From: Engelhardtia mirabilis
GTDB lineage: Bacteria; Planctomycetota; UBA1135; GCA-002686595
Assembly: GCA_007751255.1 (NCBI GenBank)
Contig: CP036296.1
Location: 1,612,001-1,676,000, forward strand
DNA: 64,000 nucleotides
Direction: 5' to 3'
Positions 1-10,193 of the stretch are shown here, one piece after another. The notes under the pieces are model-generated. The model was not told where the DNA came from. It worked only from the letters and a program-made list of their open reading frames with translations, and ran no database searches. The first letter of the stretch is position 1. Each line of letters starts with the position of its first letter. A program made the translations under genes and the position numbers.

Positions 1-2
1 AG

Positions 3-1106
3 CGCCTGCCCGGGCAGATCGAGGTGCGCCGCGCCGAGTTGCCGGCCGTCGCCGGCGCGGGAGTCGGCATCGTCGCCCTGGGCGTGTCGCCCGCGGCTTC
101 GGGTACGTGGACCCGCGTCGACGTTCTGGTGGAGCTCGCGGGCGAAGGCGCCCCTGGCGCCGAGCTGAGCGCGAGCCTGGACGGCGTGGCCCTGGTCGCC
201 GGCGACGGGTTGCACGGCTCGATGGATCGAAGCAGCGCGGCCCCGGACCGCTCGCAGTTGCTGCTGCGCGATCTGCCGGCCGACGGCGGTCGGCTCGAGT
301 TGCGCCTGGGGTCCGGCGACGCCACGCCCCTGGACGACGTGGCGCGCCTGGACCTGCCGCGCCGTCCGCGCATCCGGGTCGACGTCGATCCGGGGCTGGA
401 GGCGATTGCCGCGGTGCTCGCCGCCGACGACGCGGTGCTGTTGGTCGCACCGGGCGCGGCGTCGGACCTGCGCGTGGTGCGGGGCGACGGCGAGGTGGAC
501 GGGCCGGCCCTGGTGCTGGCCAGCTCGGAGCTCCAGGAGGAGGCAATTCTTCTGACCCACCGCGAGGGGCTCGACTCGGGCGCGGCCCTGCGCGCGGCCC
601 TGGGTGAGCTCGGCCTCGACCGCATCGACGCCACCGAACTCGCGAGCCGCGCCGGCCGCGCGATCAGCGTCGGCGCCCGCCCGGGGCCGGAGCGGCAGGT
701 AGCCCTGTGGGAGGAGCTGCTCGATCCGGAGCGCTTCGATCTCGTGGAGAGCCGCGCCTTTCCGGTGCTGGTCGCGCGGTCGGTGCGTTGGCTCGCAGAC
801 CAGGACCCCTTCCTGCCCTACCTCGCCGCGGACCGGCCCCTGCCGCGCAGGCTCGCCGACCCGCGACCGCAGCTCACCTGGCAGCTCGCGCCGGTGCCCG
901 CCGTGGCCGGCGAACTGCAACTCGCGGACGGCTCTACCCACGCGGTCTCCCTGTTCGACCAGAGTGCGACCTCGTTGCAGCCCGCCGACCTGGCCGGGGT
1001 CGTCACCGCGCCCGACGGCTTCGACGCGGTGACCTGGATCCTGCTGCTCGCCCTGGCGCTGACCGCGCTCGAGTGGTGGCTGGTGCGGCGGGGGAGGATG
1101 CCCTGA
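3..1106 (+). CDS. Membrane-anchored protein of a vWA/BatA-type cluster, 5' end cut by window edge
   Basis: The reading frame is open to the left edge, so the N-terminus is missing; a GTG at 24 is the first possible start inside the window but is probably internal. The visible part is a beta-rich extracytoplasmic region followed by one C-terminal membrane helix (VTWILLLALALTALEWWLV) and a short basic tail. This architecture and the coupling to the next gene (stop and next ATG 2 nt apart) resemble the BatA/aerotolerance membrane proteins of Bacteroidetes and Planctomycetes, which normally carry an N-terminal vWA domain that would lie outside the window. The function is inferred from context only. 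Confidence 0.7.
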   Translation, partial: RLPGQIEVRRAELPAVAGAGVGIVALGVSPAASGTWTRVDVLVELAGEGAPGAELSASLDGVALVAGDGLHGSMDRSSAAPDRSQLLLRDLPADGGRLELRLGSGDATPLDDVARLDLPRRPRIRVDVDPGLEAIAAVLAADDAVLLVAPGAASDLRVVRGDGEVDGPALVLASSELQEEAILLTHREGLDSGAALRAALGELGLDRIDATELASRAGRAISVGARPGPERQVALWEELLDPERFDLVESRAFPVLVARSVRWLADQDPFLPYLAADRPLPRRLADPRPQLTWQLAPVPAVAGELQLADGSTHAVSLFDQSATSLQPADLAGVVTAPDGFDAVTWILLLALALTALEWWLVRRGRMP

Positions 1107-1108
1107 CC

Positions 1109-3625
1109 ATGGACGTCCAGTGGCTCCAGCCCGGCTTCGGCCTGGTCGCGCTCCTCGCCCTCGTGCCGTGGATCGGCCCCCTGCGCACTCGCGACCGCCT
1201 CCACGCCGGCGTGCGCTCGGTGTTGATCGTGCTCCTGGCGGTGGCCCTCGCGCGACCGGTGCAGGTGGTCGCCTCCGGTGCGTCCCACCGCGTGATCGTG
1301 TGGGACCGCAGCGCGAGCGTCACGCCCGACGCGGACCAGACCGCGCGGCGCTGGCTCGTGTCGGCGCTCGCGGTCGCCGACGGCGAGCGCGTGACCCTGA
1401 TCGAGCTCCCCGGCTCCGGCCGTGAAGCGTTGGAACTCCCCGAGGGTGTGCGCCACCTGTTGCTCGCCACTTCGGAGTCGAGTCCCCTGGGCGAGGCCAT
1501 CGCCATCGGCGCGCGGGCCGTGCCGATCGGTGCCGCGGGCCGCCTGACCGTCCTCAGCGACGGCCTGGCCACGGACGCGGACGGCGCGCGTGCGGCGGAG
1601 GAGCTGCGCCAACGCGGCCTGCCGCTCGATTGGGTCCGCCTCGAGGGAGCGTCCGGCGACCTGCGACCGGTGGGTCTCGCGCTGGACGGCGAGGCGCGGG
1701 TCGGATCCACCGCGCGGGTGCTGGCGCGGCTGGTGGGCGGTGGACAGGTCGTGGACTGCCGCTTGAGCGACGGCGCCGGCGAGCTGGCGCGCTCGGGTCC
1801 GACGGTCGTCGACGGCGCGATCGAGGTCGCCTTCGAGTTCGAGCCGCGCGCCGCGGGGTTCGTCGAGTTGGTGCTCGAGGTCGAGGTGCTCGAGGGCGTC
1901 GACCCGCGCGGCGGGGACGAGCGCCTGGCCACCACGGTGGCCGTGCAGGACCCCCTGCGCGTGCTCTACCTGGGCGAGCGCGTCCGCGGCGGCGCGGGCG
2001 AGCTGGCGCGCCTGGTCGGCCCCGGCTTCGACGTGCGTGACGGCGGCGACGACCTCGGTCCCGACGCCTTCGGCGAGACCGACCTGGTGCTGCTCGACGA
2101 TCGCCCGGCCGCGCGCCTGTCGGAGGAGCTGCAACGCTCCCTGAGCGAGGGCGTGGTCAACCGCGGCCTGGGCCTCCTGGCAGCGGGCGGCGAGGCGGCC
2201 TTCGGACCGGGCGGCTACCACGAGCAGCCGCTCGAGGCGCTCCTGCCCGTGGAGTTCGTCCAGAAGGAGGAGAAGCGCGATCCCAGCACGACCCTGGTCG
2301 TGATCCTCGACACCTCCGGTTCCATGGGCGGCGAACGCGTGCAACTCGCCAAGGAGGTCGCGCGCCTGGCTATCCGGCGCCTCTTGCCCCACGACAAGGT
2401 CGGCATCGTCGAGTTCTACGGGGCCAAGCGCTGGGCGGCGCCGATCCAACCGGCCTCCAACTCGATCGAGCTCGAGCGCGCCCTCAATCGCCTCAATGCC
2501 GGGGGCGGAACCGTGATCCTGCCGGCCATCGAAGAGGCCTACTACGGCCTGAAGAACGTGCGCACGCGCTACAAGCACGTGCTGATCCTGACCGACGGCG
2601 GCGTGGAATCCGGAGCCTTCGAGCCGCTGTTGCGGCGCATGGCCGACGACGGCATGAACGTGTCGACCGTGCTGATCGGTCCCGACGCCCACTCGGAGTT
2701 CCTGGTCAACATCGCCAACTGGGGCAAGGGCCGCTTCTACTCGGTGCCCAACCGCTTCAACCTGCCGGAGATCCTGCTCAAGCAGCCGGCCAGCGCGAAG
2801 TTGCCCGCCTACCGGCCCGGGATCGTGTCGGTCACCGGGCGCGGCGGTCGCGGCTGGTGGGGCGACGTGGATCCCGCCGGGCTTCCGCCCCTGGCCGGCT
2901 ACGTCGAGACCCGCGCGCGGCCGGGCGCCGAGCGCGTGATCGAGACCACCGACGAGGCCCACCCGCTGCTCGCGTCCTGGCGTTACGGCTTGGGTCGGGT
3001 GAGCGCCTTGACGACCGAACCCACGGGCCCGGGCACCGAACCCTGGCGCGACTGGGACGGCTACGGCCCGCTGCTGGCGCGGACCCTCGCGCGCACGGCT
3101 TCCGACACCGCCGCGCCCTTCGTGTTCGAGCTGATGGCGGACGCGGACGAGTTGGTCCTGGTGGCTGAGCGGCGCGGGGCAGCCGAGTTGTTGCCCGAGG
3201 CGGAGTTTTCTGGCGCCCCGTTGCCCGGAGCCCAGCCCCGCGCGCTCGCCTTCGCACGGGTCGCGCCCGATCGCTTCGAGGCGCGTTGGCTACCGGCGGC
3301 CCGCGAGCCGACGCAGGTCGTTGCCGGGGCGGCCGGCGGCGTCGGTCCGCGCACGCGCCTGGCCCACGCGCCCCTGGCCGATCCGTCCTTCGAACGACTG
3401 GTCGACCCGCGCGTCGACTCGCGCCTGGTCGAGTTGGTGGAGCGGACCGGCGGTCGTCTGCGCGACGCGAGCGCAGTCGGCTCCACCTCACCCCTGGGCG
3501 GCGGCGAGCGTCCGCTCGGGCTGCGCCGCCTGTGGCTCGCGGCGGCCCTCGCGGCCCTCTTCGTCTACCTCGCCGATGTCCTGGTCCGGCGGCGTCCGCG
3601 CCTGACCGCGGTCGTGACCCCATGA
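1109..3625 (+). CDS. vWA domain membrane protein with GATase1-like segment
   Basis: An 838-residue protein. Two N-terminal hydrophobic segments (about residues 8-22 and 35-50) precede a periplasmic part. Residues around 280-390 look like the class I glutamine-amidotransferase-like fold often found in these proteins. A von Willebrand factor A domain follows from about 395 to 560, with a complete MIDAS start DTSGSM at 401-406 and later LTDGG, so metal-dependent ligand binding is likely. A C-terminal membrane helix lies near 810-830. ATG 1109 was chosen because it follows the upstream stop by 2 nt and starts just before the first membrane helix. Its stop overlaps the next gene by ATGA. The probable role is a protein-protein interaction platform at the membrane; the partner is unknown. 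Confidence 0.85.
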   Translation: MDVQWLQPGFGLVALLALVPWIGPLRTRDRLHAGVRSVLIVLLAVALARPVQVVASGASHRVIVWDRSASVTPDADQTARRWLVSALAVADGERVTLIELPGSGREALELPEGVRHLLLATSESSPLGEAIAIGARAVPIGAAGRLTVLSDGLATDADGARAAEELRQRGLPLDWVRLEGASGDLRPVGLALDGEARVGSTARVLARLVGGGQVVDCRLSDGAGELARSGPTVVDGAIEVAFEFEPRAAGFVELVLEVEVLEGVDPRGGDERLATTVAVQDPLRVLYLGERVRGGAGELARLVGPGFDVRDGGDDLGPDAFGETDLVLLDDRPAARLSEELQRSLSEGVVNRGLGLLAAGGEAAFGPGGYHEQPLEALLPVEFVQKEEKRDPSTTLVVILDTSGSMGGERVQLAKEVARLAIRRLLPHDKVGIVEFYGAKRWAAPIQPASNSIELERALNRLNAGGGTVILPAIEEAYYGLKNVRTRYKHVLILTDGGVESGAFEPLLRRMADDGMNVSTVLIGPDAHSEFLVNIANWGKGRFYSVPNRFNLPEILLKQPASAKLPAYRPGIVSVTGRGGRGWWGDVDPAGLPPLAGYVETRARPGAERVIETTDEAHPLLASWRYGLGRVSALTTEPTGPGTEPWRDWDGYGPLLARTLARTASDTAAPFVFELMADADELVLVAERRGAAELLPEAEFSGAPLPGAQPRALAFARVAPDRFEARWLPAAREPTQVVAGAAGGVGPRTRLAHAPLADPSFERLVDPRVDSRLVELVERTGGRLRDASAVGSTSPLGGGERPLGLRRLWLAAALAALFVYLADVLVRRRPRLTAVVTP

Positions 3626-6600
3626 AGTCCATCCTGTCGACTCTGCTGGCGACGGCCCTGGCCGCCATCTCGATCTGCGGCGCGCCCCGGGCCAGCACCT
3701 CGGGAGTCTGGGGCGAGCCCCTGGATGCCCAAGTCGAGTCGCTGTTGCAGTCGGCGCTCGACGCCGGAACGCAGGCGGACGTCGAAGACCTGTACGTGGC
3801 CTGCATGGTCGAGCACGGTGAACTCGAGCCCCTCGCGAGGCGCCTCGACGAGCTGCTCGACGGCGCGGTCGAAGGTGAGCGGCGCCGGGCGGCGCTGCGG
3901 CTCGACGGTTACCTGGCCTGGCGGCACGGGGAGCTGGACCATGCCCTCGAGCGTTTCGAGGTCCTGGTCGACGACGAGAACGCGCTGGGTCTGACCGACA
4001 ACGACGCGCGCTTCGCCCGGGCGCGCCTCTTGGACGCCCAGGGTCGCACCGAGGCCGCGCTCGAGGCCTACGGCGAGTTGGTGTCCGAGCTGGACGATCC
4101 GGAGCTGACCACCCGGCTCCTGGTTCGCATGGCCCTGATGAGCATGGAGCAGGACGACGAGGGCGGTCGCGACGCCCTTTCGAGCTTCGCGCGCGAGGAG
4201 GGGCGTTCGGTCGACCTGGTCAACCGCGCGGCGATCGTGCTGGCGCTGTTGGGTCGGCCGGCGGACGCGATCGAGCTCTACGTGGTGGCGGGCGACGAGA
4301 AGGAGCGGGCCCGGGGCCAGTTGCGCGTGGCGGAGTGGGCCCTGCGCGCGGGCGACCTGCAGCGCGCCGAGACGGCGGCCTGGGAAGCGGTGGACCTGGC
4401 CAACGTCGCGCGCGAGCGCCGCTACGCCCTGACCCTGTTGACCGAGGCCCATCGGGCCGACGGAACCCTCGAGGCCCTGGTGGCGCGCTTCGACGCGGGG
4501 CAGGACGACCTGTCGTCCGAGGCGCGCGAGGTCTGGATCGAGCTGTTGCGCGAGACCGGGGCCTGGGACCAGGCCATCGCCATTGTGTCGACCGAGGGCG
4601 GTGCCGAAGCGTTCACCGACGACGAGCGCCGGTCCCTGCTCGAGATGTACCGCGAGGCCGGGCGCGAGGAGCAGATGATCGCGGCCTACCGCGAGCGCAT
4701 CGCCCTCGACCCGCGCTCGACCGTGTGGCGCGAGGGGCTGGCCCAGACCTTCCTCGAGCGCGGTGACCGGGCGGCGGCGGTGGCGGTCTGGGAGGACTGG
4801 CTCGGGGATCTGGGCGCAGGGTCCCGGCTGCTCGGCGCGCAGGTGCTGCGCGACATCGGCCTCGACGACCTGGCCGAGCGCAGCGCCGAGAGTGCCGTGG
4901 AAGAGGGCGACGACGTCCACGCGGCGCTCCTGTTCCTGTTCGATCTGCACCGCGTTGGCGGGCGTTTGGACCAGGCCCGGGCGAGCCTCGAGCGGCTCGA
5001 CGCGATCGCCGCTCCCGACGCCGCGGTGCGGATGCAGTTGGCCGAAGCCCACGAACGCCTGGGCGACAAGGCCCGGGCCGTGGCGATCCTGGGCGACCTG
5101 GTGGCGGCCCGGCCCCCGGGCGAGGCCGGCGAGGACGTGGAAATGCGCCTGGCCTGGCTCCTGTCGGAGGTTGGCGAAGAGGAACAGGCGCTGGTGGCCT
5201 GGCGCGAGCTGTGGGAACGCGTGCAGTCGGTTCCCAGGCGGCGCTACGTCGAGGACCGCATGATGACCGTGGCCGCGCGCCTCGGCTCCCTGGCCGACAT
5301 CGTGGTCGAGCTCGAGGAGAAGCTGCTCGAGGGCACGGCCAGCGAGCGCGACAGCGGCCTGCTCGTGCGGATCTACACCAAGGTCGGGGACGCGGTCTCC
5401 GCGGCCGAAGTGATCGAGGAGTACATGCGGCGCTCGGGCGGGGCGGAGTTGCAGTCGCTGACGGAGAAGGCGCGCGTCTACCTGAGCTGCAACGACTACT
5501 ACCACTACGAGCGGGCCGTCCGCCGCTTGATCGAGATCGACCCCGAGGGCGAGGCCGACTACTTGCAGCAGCTCGCCATGAGCCAGCTGGAACGGGGCCG
5601 TCCGGACGAGGCGCGCGCGGTGCTGACGCGGCTGGCGAGCCTCGACAGCGAGGCCTCGTCGGTGGAGTTCGAGGCCGGCGTGTTGGCCCTCTCGGGGATG
5701 CGGGCCGAGGCGATCGCCGCCTACCGCCGCGGGCTCGCGGCCCATCCCGAGCGCATCGACGGCTACCTGTTGATGTCCGGGCTGATGAAGGAGCTGGGCC
5801 AGAGTGACCTGGCCTTCGGCATGTTCCAGTACCTGGCAGAGACGGCGGACGGCGACGACCTGTTCACGATCGCCATCGACGGCATCCTGAACCTCTTGGT
5901 CGAGGCACCGCCGCGTCCGAAGGTCCTGCAGTGGGCCCGGCGGGTGACGCTCGAGCGCCTGGCCACGCGCCACGACAAGGCCTACCTCTACCAGCTCCTG
6001 GCCGACCTGGCACAGGAGAGCGGGGACCACGAGGGTCACCTGATCGCCCTGGAGAACTCCCTGGCCTCGTCGGGCCCGCGGCGGGGCTCGATCCTGCGCG
6101 AGCTGATGGACCTGTGCGCCGAGCAGGTGGCGACCTTCGGGGTCGAGGGTCGCGAGGCCCAGCCGGAGCGGCACCTGGCCTACGGTCGGCGCCTGGTCGG
6201 TCTGGCCGAAGCCGTGCCGCCGCAGGTCTACCTGGACCTGGGGGCGGCCTTCCTCGAGGCGCAGGACGAGGACAGCGCGGCGCGCACCTTCGACCTGACG
6301 CGCGACCTACCCGACGGCGTCCTGTACCAGCGTCAGGCGGCGGGTCGCTTCGAGGAGGCCGGCTACATCGAGCGTTCCACCTCGACCTACGAGTCGGTCC
6401 TCGCCACCCAGCCCGGGGACGTGTCCCTGTTGGTCAAGGTGGGCGAGCTCCACGAGCAGTTGGGCGAGGACGGGGAGGCGGCGAAGCTCTACGGCCGCGC
6501 CATGGACCTGCTCCTGCGCCGGCGCACGCTGGTCAGCGGGGCGACGAAGAAGAGCGAGGCCGAGAAGGACCCCTACGCCTGGGCACCCCGCAACCTGGAC

Positions 6601-9600
6601 GACTTCGGCCAGCACTACGAGCGGGTGCTGCTCGGCCTGTTGTCGACCGTCGAGGACGGCGGGCCCTATCTGGAGCTGTTGGCCGAGCAGGTCGCCGCCT
6701 TCCGTGTCGAGCTGCCCGAGGCCCTGGCCCAGCGCGCGGACATGGACGCCGCAGCGGGTGACGAGGCCGCCGATGGGGATGGCCAGCGGGACATGCCGCT
6801 GCTGTCGGAGTTCCCGCGCCTGGAGTCGCGCGCGGCGTTCCATCGCCGCGCGGCCCTGGCGGCCGGGCGACTGGGCCTGGCCGACGACTTCGATCGCGAA
6901 CTGGTTGCGGCCTTCGCCGGCGACGACGACCTGATCGAGGCCCTGGTGCGTGAACGGCTCCGGTGGGGGCTCGGCGATTCCGCGCGCGAGTTGATCGAGG
7001 CCAGTGACCGCAGCGAGGAGCAGCGGCGGGCGCTCTTGGTCAAGGTGGGAGAAGAGTTCGAGGCCGAGGCGAGCGGCCCGGTCCCCGTGGCCGAGGCCAG
7101 CCGGCGGATCCTGCCGCTGGTGATGGAGGGCCGCACCGACGAGTTGTCGACGCTGGTGCGTCGCGCCGATCTGCGCAAGGTCGAGTCCGCCGAGCTCGGT
7201 CACTTGACCGTGTTGTTCGCAGCGGCGCGTCTGTTGGGTGACGACGGTCTGCTGCTGCGGATCGGGCGCGAGTGGCTGCGCGCGCAGTTGTCCCAGAACC
7301 GCTCGTCCTACTACCTCGAGTCCACCCTGGACCAGATCGGCGCGGCACTGAACGGCGACTCGGAGCGGTCCCTGTACCGCTACTTCGTTTCCCTGGTGCT
7401 CGAGGACGTCGAGCACAACGCCCAGTTGGTGACACTGCTGCCGAAGCTGGCTGGGCGCTTCGACGAGCCGATCGTCGACCAGGAGGAGGTGCTGTCCCTG
7501 CTCGACGGCTACGGCGAGCGCTACGCCTGGGGCCTGGGCCCCGTGCTCGAGCTGCTGCCCTCCGCGGAGCGCGCCGGGGCCCTGCGCGGCATCTGGGACC
7601 GGATCGAGAAGACCAACCGCGCCACGCTGCTGGTCGATCTCGTGGCCGAGTTCCAGTCGGACCTGGGTGACGAGTTGGGCGCCTTCGCCACGGACGCCTT
7701 CGCGGCCTCGTTGGAGGACGCCGAGGACTACATCACCTACTCGATCTCGGACATGCTCGAGGTCGAGCGCAACCGCGAGGTCGTGCTCGCGATGGCCGAG
7801 GCGTTCGCGGCGGAGTACCCGACCAACGAGGCGGTCAAGGCCGTGATCGTGATCCAGGAGCACGCCCTCGGCATCGAAGGGGCGACCGAGCGCGCCGCGC
7901 GGACCTGGGTTGCCCTGGGCCGCGACGAGTCCGGCGACTACTACGTGAATCGCGCGCGGACGCGGCTCGCGGAGGAGTTCCTGCCCGAGGCCCTGGACGT
8001 CTTCGCCGCGGCCCTGGACGGGCGCGAGGACGAGGACGGCGCCTCGGCCGAGGTGGCCCTCGCGCGCATCGAGCTCTACCAGGGCGCCGACGAGGACGAG
8101 CGTGCGGACGAGCTGTTGGGCCAGGCGCTCGAGGCCTACCCGGAGGACCTCCCCCTGCTGCGGCGCCAGATGAGTCGGTTCAACGGGGAGGGGCGTCGGG
8201 CCCGAGCCTTGGAGTTGCAGGAGCGGATCGCCCGGTTGACCGAAGGAGACGACGACCGCAAGCAGGTCTGGGTGCGCGTGGCCGACGGCTGGGCCGCGCT
8301 GCAACAGCCCGAGCGCGAGCTGGCCGCGAGGCTCGAGGTGGAAGCACTCGGCGGCACGGACGAGAACACCGACAACCCCTTCGGGATCGTGATCCCGCCC
8401 GGGGTGACCTACTTCATCAACGGCGTGGCCTATCGCGGCGGCGAGACGGCCAAGGGGCTGCCCAAGACGATCGAGGACGTGAAGGAGGCGCTCGATGCGG
8501 GCGACGAGCAGGAAGCCCGGGTCGTGCTGCGACGTCTGTGGCGCAGTTTCCTCGTGGGCGAGACCGCCGATCGCTTCGCCTTCTTCGGCAGGTCGCCCAT
8601 GGCATCGCTCTCCTGGCCCCACGACCCAAAGGAGCCCGACGCCGAGGAGGCGCCCTCGCGCGGTGGCCTGGACGCTTTCCTCGAGTCGGAGCGCAAGGCG
8701 CTCGAGAAGGAGGTCGCCGAGGCCACGGGCGAGACCGAAGAGCAGGACGATCCCCTGCCCACGGCCTACGAGGTGATGGCCGAGAGCGACGTCCTGGTGA
8801 GCGAGATGGAGCGCTTCCTGCGCACGCGGCAGCCGCGTGAACTCGACTCTCTGCAGCCCCTGTTCGAGGGTCTGTTGGCGGCGAAGTGCCGGACCGTGGG
8901 CGAGGACGAGACCCTGGCGGCCCTGCTCGTGCGCATGAGGTCGGGGGCCGCGCGCAAGGGCGAGATGATCCAGCTCCTGGCCGCGCTCGACGAGCGGCCC
9001 GACGTGGCGGCGCAGGCCGGCGACGTGGTCTCGTCCCTGGTGCGGACCCTGAACCCCCAGGACGTGGCCCAGGTGCGTCGCCTGGCGCGCGTGTTGGTGC
9101 GCGCAGGTCGCGCCCGGGAGGCCCTGGGCTTGTACCGCTGGTGCGCCGTCCGAGCCGACGCCGGGGGCGGCCGCATGGTGGTCATCGGCGACGACGTCAG
9201 CTCGTCCGTGTCGGTCAATGAACTGGTGGCCGAGGCCAAGGAGCTCTTCGACGGCGAGGACCGGATCGAGCTGATCGAGGCGGCCCTGGCCTACGCGCAG
9301 CCCGGGGACTATCCCTGGTTGCGTGAGAGCTTCGAGCTGCTCGTGCTGAACACCTGGGCTGAAACGGTCGACGCCGATCAGGCCCTGGCGCGCACCCGAG
9401 CGATCTGCGATCGAGCGCGGGACCTCTCCACGGGCCTGCGCCGCACCGTCGCGGTCCGAGCCGCGGCGATCTACCTCGGTGCGGGCGAGCTGGAGCCCGC
9501 CCTGGAGGCGCTGGAGGTGGGCATCGCCAAGCTCGATCCCGAGCTCGTGGCCCAGCCCGAAGAGAGCTGGTACCGCACCGATCCCGAGCAGCCGGGCTAC

Positions 9601-10170
9601 CTGTCCACGGGCGACATGCGCCGGCTCTTTCCGAGCGACTTGGCGGCGGTTCCGGATGCTCTGCGTTGGCTGCGGATGTGCGCTACCACCCTCGAACAGT
9701 GGCTCGACGAGGACCGGGTCAACGAGCTTCCGGTGCTCCAGTCCCTCTACTTGATCGCCCTGCGCCTCGACGCACTGGGTCAGTCGGACGAGGCCGCGGC
9801 CCTGGTCGAGCGCCTGGCAGTCCGGGAGGGCGCGCCCTTTGCGTTGGAGCTGTGGACCATCGACGCCCTGCGACTCCTGGGCAGGACGGACGAGGCCGAT
9901 ACCCGCGAGCGCCGCTTGCTGGAGGACCGCCGCCTCCACGTGCAGCGGATCCCGGAGGTCATCGCCCGCATCCTCGAGCGGGAGGGACCCGAGGCGGCCC
10001 TGGCAGCGGCCGAGACGATCGCGGACGACACCCGCATGCCGGCCCTGCTCGATTCCCTGCTGGCGGCCGCCGAAGCTGCCGGTGACGAAGCAGCGCTGGC
10101 GCGCTGGCGCGGGGCCCGGGCGGCAGCCGAGTCGGCCCGCGAGGAACTCGAGGCACTCGAGGACGACTGA
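3622..10170 (+). CDS. Giant secreted TPR-repeat protein (2182 aa)
   Basis: Starts at an ATG overlapping the upstream stop (ATGA), giving a clear signal peptide (MKSILSTLLATALAAISICG). The rest is almost wholly helical, with dozens of degenerate tetratricopeptide-type repeats; units of the form 'A..(L)...G....A...(Y).....P' recur over the full length. An acidic, Lys/Glu-rich stretch lies around 1640-1720. TPR arrays are protein-binding scaffolds. Coupling to the vWA proteins matches the TPR partners of Bat-type clusters, but this one is far longer than the usual 250-700 residues. No catalytic domain was recognised. Confidence 0.9.
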   Translation: MKSILSTLLATALAAISICGAPRASTSGVWGEPLDAQVESLLQSALDAGTQADVEDLYVACMVEHGELEPLARRLDELLDGAVEGERRRAALRLDGYLAWRHGELDHALERFEVLVDDENALGLTDNDARFARARLLDAQGRTEAALEAYGELVSELDDPELTTRLLVRMALMSMEQDDEGGRDALSSFAREEGRSVDLVNRAAIVLALLGRPADAIELYVVAGDEKERARGQLRVAEWALRAGDLQRAETAAWEAVDLANVARERRYALTLLTEAHRADGTLEALVARFDAGQDDLSSEAREVWIELLRETGAWDQAIAIVSTEGGAEAFTDDERRSLLEMYREAGREEQMIAAYRERIALDPRSTVWREGLAQTFLERGDRAAAVAVWEDWLGDLGAGSRLLGAQVLRDIGLDDLAERSAESAVEEGDDVHAALLFLFDLHRVGGRLDQARASLERLDAIAAPDAAVRMQLAEAHERLGDKARAVAILGDLVAARPPGEAGEDVEMRLAWLLSEVGEEEQALVAWRELWERVQSVPRRRYVEDRMMTVAARLGSLADIVVELEEKLLEGTASERDSGLLVRIYTKVGDAVSAAEVIEEYMRRSGGAELQSLTEKARVYLSCNDYYHYERAVRRLIEIDPEGEADYLQQLAMSQLERGRPDEARAVLTRLASLDSEASSVEFEAGVLALSGMRAEAIAAYRRGLAAHPERIDGYLLMSGLMKELGQSDLAFGMFQYLAETADGDDLFTIAIDGILNLLVEAPPRPKVLQWARRVTLERLATRHDKAYLYQLLADLAQESGDHEGHLIALENSLASSGPRRGSILRELMDLCAEQVATFGVEGREAQPERHLAYGRRLVGLAEAVPPQVYLDLGAAFLEAQDEDSAARTFDLTRDLPDGVLYQRQAAGRFEEAGYIERSTSTYESVLATQPGDVSLLVKVGELHEQLGEDGEAAKLYGRAMDLLLRRRTLVSGATKKSEAEKDPYAWAPRNLDDFGQHYERVLLGLLSTVEDGGPYLELLAEQVAAFRVELPEALAQRADMDAAAGDEAADGDGQRDMPLLSEFPRLESRAAFHRRAALAAGRLGLADDFDRELVAAFAGDDDLIEALVRERLRWGLGDSARELIEASDRSEEQRRALLVKVGEEFEAEASGPVPVAEASRRILPLVMEGRTDELSTLVRRADLRKVESAELGHLTVLFAAARLLGDDGLLLRIGREWLRAQLSQNRSSYYLESTLDQIGAALNGDSERSLYRYFVSLVLEDVEHNAQLVTLLPKLAGRFDEPIVDQEEVLSLLDGYGERYAWGLGPVLELLPSAERAGALRGIWDRIEKTNRATLLVDLVAEFQSDLGDELGAFATDAFAASLEDAEDYITYSISDMLEVERNREVVLAMAEAFAAEYPTNEAVKAVIVIQEHALGIEGATERAARTWVALGRDESGDYYVNRARTRLAEEFLPEALDVFAAALDGREDEDGASAEVALARIELYQGADEDERADELLGQALEAYPEDLPLLRRQMSRFNGEGRRARALELQERIARLTEGDDDRKQVWVRVADGWAALQQPERELAARLEVEALGGTDENTDNPFGIVIPPGVTYFINGVAYRGGETAKGLPKTIEDVKEALDAGDEQEARVVLRRLWRSFLVGETADRFAFFGRSPMASLSWPHDPKEPDAEEAPSRGGLDAFLESERKALEKEVAEATGETEEQDDPLPTAYEVMAESDVLVSEMERFLRTRQPRELDSLQPLFEGLLAAKCRTVGEDETLAALLVRMRSGAARKGEMIQLLAALDERPDVAAQAGDVVSSLVRTLNPQDVAQVRRLARVLVRAGRAREALGLYRWCAVRADAGGGRMVVIGDDVSSSVSVNELVAEAKELFDGEDRIELIEAALAYAQPGDYPWLRESFELLVLNTWAETVDADQALARTRAICDRARDLSTGLRRTVAVRAAAIYLGAGELEPALEALEVGIAKLDPELVAQPEESWYRTDPEQPGYLSTGDMRRLFPSDLAAVPDALRWLRMCATTLEQWLDEDRVNELPVLQSLYLIALRLDALGQSDEAAALVERLAVREGAPFALELWTIDALRLLGRTDEADTRERRLLEDRRLHVQRIPEVIARILEREGPEAALAAAETIADDTRMPALLDSLLAAAEAAGDEAALARWRGARAAAESAREELEALEDD

Positions 10171-10193
10171 GAGGGAGGCGCTGACCTCCTCGA

